Assembly (NCBI GenBank): GCA_905480065.1
Contig: CAJQOV010000122.1
Span: 1 to 13,720 of the forward strand
DNA length: 13,720 bases
Direction of reading: 5' to 3'
Origin: an uncultured Gammaproteobacteria bacterium
Lineage (GTDB): Bacteria; Pseudomonadota; Gammaproteobacteria; UBA9214
Part shown: positions 12,822 through 13,720 of the stretch, piece after piece
Position numbering within the stretch: the stretch's first letter is position 1
How the letters are laid out: each line of letters opens with the position of its first letter
Made by a program: the position numbers and the translations under genes
Notes under the pieces: generated by a model
The model's database searches: none
What the model was told of the DNA's origin: nothing
Seen by the model: only the letters and a program-made list of their open reading frames with translations

Positions 12822-13720
12822 CTACTCGGCACCCCGCAAGGCCAGCAACGCGCTGCCATAGGCGGCCTGCTGGTGTGTGGCGGCCAGTACGGGTACGCCG
12901 CACAGCCGTTCGCGTATCCGTCCCCAGCCGGGATTGCCGGCACCGCCGCCGGTGGTGAGGATGCGGCGTGGCGCGGGTGCGCCCAGTGCGGCCAGTGTCC
13001 GGTAGCCGGCCGCCTCGATGGCGGCGATGCCTTCCAGCAGGCCCTGGAAAAAACGCGCGTCGTCCGGCGGGCGCGGTGTCAGCCGCGGCGGCAGTGCCGG
13101 ATCGTACACGGGGAAGCGTTCGCCGGGCGCCGGCAGCGGGTAGTAATCCAGCCCGGTCGGCACATCCGGCTGCAACAGAGCCGAATACTGCTCGATTTGT
13201 GCTGCGCTGAACAGCCGGGCAAGAATCGCGCCGCCGCTGTTGGAGGCGCCGCCGACCAGCCAGTGCTCACCCAGTCGATGACTGTAAACCCCGCGCCGGG
13301 CATCGAATACCGGTTGACGGGCGCGGATTTTCAGCACCAGCGTGCTGCCGAGTGCCGTGACTGCATCTCCCGCGCCGGCGCCGGTGGCAATGAAGCTGGC
13401 CGTGCTGTCGGTTGTCCCGCTCAGCACCTGCGTATCGGCCGGCATACCCCAGCGTGCTGACCACGCGGCGGCCAGCGTGCCGATCGGCTGGCCGGCCGGC
13501 ACCACCTCGGGTAGCACGGTGCGCGGCAGACCGATGGCATCCAGCCAGTCCGGCCAGCGGCGCTGAATGATGTCGTACCCCAGTTTCAGGGCATTGTTTT
13601 CATCGCTGATGCCGTAACGCCCGCACAACCGGCCCAGTAGCCAGTCGGCCTGGTGCAGGGCGTGCCGGATGGCCGGCCCGGTTGGCTGATCGCGTAACCA
13701 GAGCAGCTTGGCGAGGCTGC
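12822..13720 (-). CDS. FGGY-family carbohydrate kinase, possibly D-ribulokinase (C-terminal part)
   Basis: The frame is open from the stop at 12822 to the window edge, giving 298 residues of the C-terminal portion; the N-terminal sugar-binding part lies outside. The upstream in-frame sequence (SLAKLLWLRDQP, ADWLLGRLCGRYGISDENNALKLGYD) is family-like, so the TTG at 13628 is not the true start. GTTDSTASF holds the likely catalytic Asp, GSTLVLK follows as the phosphate-binding region, and TTGGGAGNPGW is the adenine-binding motif. FGGY kinases phosphorylate sugars such as xylulose, ribulose or glycerol. The stretch GVYSHRLGEHWLVGGASNSGG and the compact C-terminus resemble the cyanobacterial and plant D-ribulose kinase group, so that substrate is a plausible inference. 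The product would feed pentose phosphates. The next gene downstream on this strand, cysZ, is 342 bases away across the repeat region. Confidence 0.87.
   Translation of the reverse strand, partial: SLAKLLWLRDQPTGPAIRHALHQADWLLGRLCGRYGISDENNALKLGYDIIQRRWPDWLDAIGLPRTVLPEVVPAGQPIGTLAAAWSARWGMPADTQVLSGTTDSTASFIATGAGAGDAVTALGSTLVLKIRARQPVFDARRGVYSHRLGEHWLVGGASNSGGAILARLFSAAQIEQYSALLQPDVPTGLDYYPLPAPGERFPVYDPALPPRLTPRPPDDARFFQGLLEGIAAIEAAGYRTLAALGAPAPRRILTTGGGAGNPGWGRIRERLCGVPVLAATHQQAAYGSALLALRGAE

Noticed and set aside
9540..13720. CbbY, aminotransferase and FGGY kinase as one pentose pathway cluster
   Set aside because: cysZ and two repeat-bearing gaps separate them, the kinase is on the opposite strand, and the aminotransferase has no evident place in pentose metabolism.

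Overview
The window is ordinary chromosomal DNA of a moderately GC-rich gammaproteobacterium. The evidence is the rpsO-pnp gene order, the dksA-gluQ pair, a CysZ-type sulfate permease and full-length proteins close to Escherichia coli housekeeping proteins. The CbbY-type phosphatase hints at a RuBisCO-bearing (autotrophic or mixotrophic) lineage, perhaps Chromatiales-like, but no RuBisCO gene is in view and this placement is an inference. I see no tRNA, rRNA, CRISPR array, transposase, phage gene or defence system.

Layout. 1-2272: the end of rpsO, then pnp with a strong terminator. 2385-4393: two leftward genes, a BCP/PrxQ peroxiredoxin and an exported Sel1-repeat protein behind an AT-rich promoter region. 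4581-7523: leftward acs followed 30 bases later by a YheT-type alpha/beta hydrolase, probably co-transcribed. 7600-9302: leftward dksA then gluQ, separated by a perfect intrinsic terminator. 9540-11477: a rightward pair, a CbbY-type sugar bisphosphate phosphatase and a class I aminotransferase, 9 bases apart. 11721-12479: leftward cysZ. 12822-13720: the C-terminal part of a leftward FGGY sugar kinase that runs off the window.

How the genes relate. Most are independent housekeeping units: RNA turnover (pnp), peroxide defence (bcp), acetate activation (acs), stringent response (dksA), tRNA modification (gluQ) and sulfate uptake (cysZ). CbbY and the FGGY kinase (possibly a D-ribulokinase) both touch pentose phosphate chemistry, but they lie on opposite strands with cysZ between them, so no operon links them.

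Most interesting points. (1) DksA carries an N-terminal Lys/Ala/Pro-rich tail of about 80 residues, resembling histone H1 or AlgP tails, partly encoded by a 33-bp tandem repeat. (2) Two inverted arms of a short-period intergenic repeat, including a perfect 25-bp inverted match, sit between cysZ and the FGGY kinase, with a degenerate relative beyond the other end of cysZ. (3) Acs has Asn where an Arg is expected, and the peroxiredoxin lacks a resolving Cys at the usual positions. (4) The Sel1 protein has a four-cysteine C-terminal region that I do not recognise. I did not find a convincing new multi-gene system.
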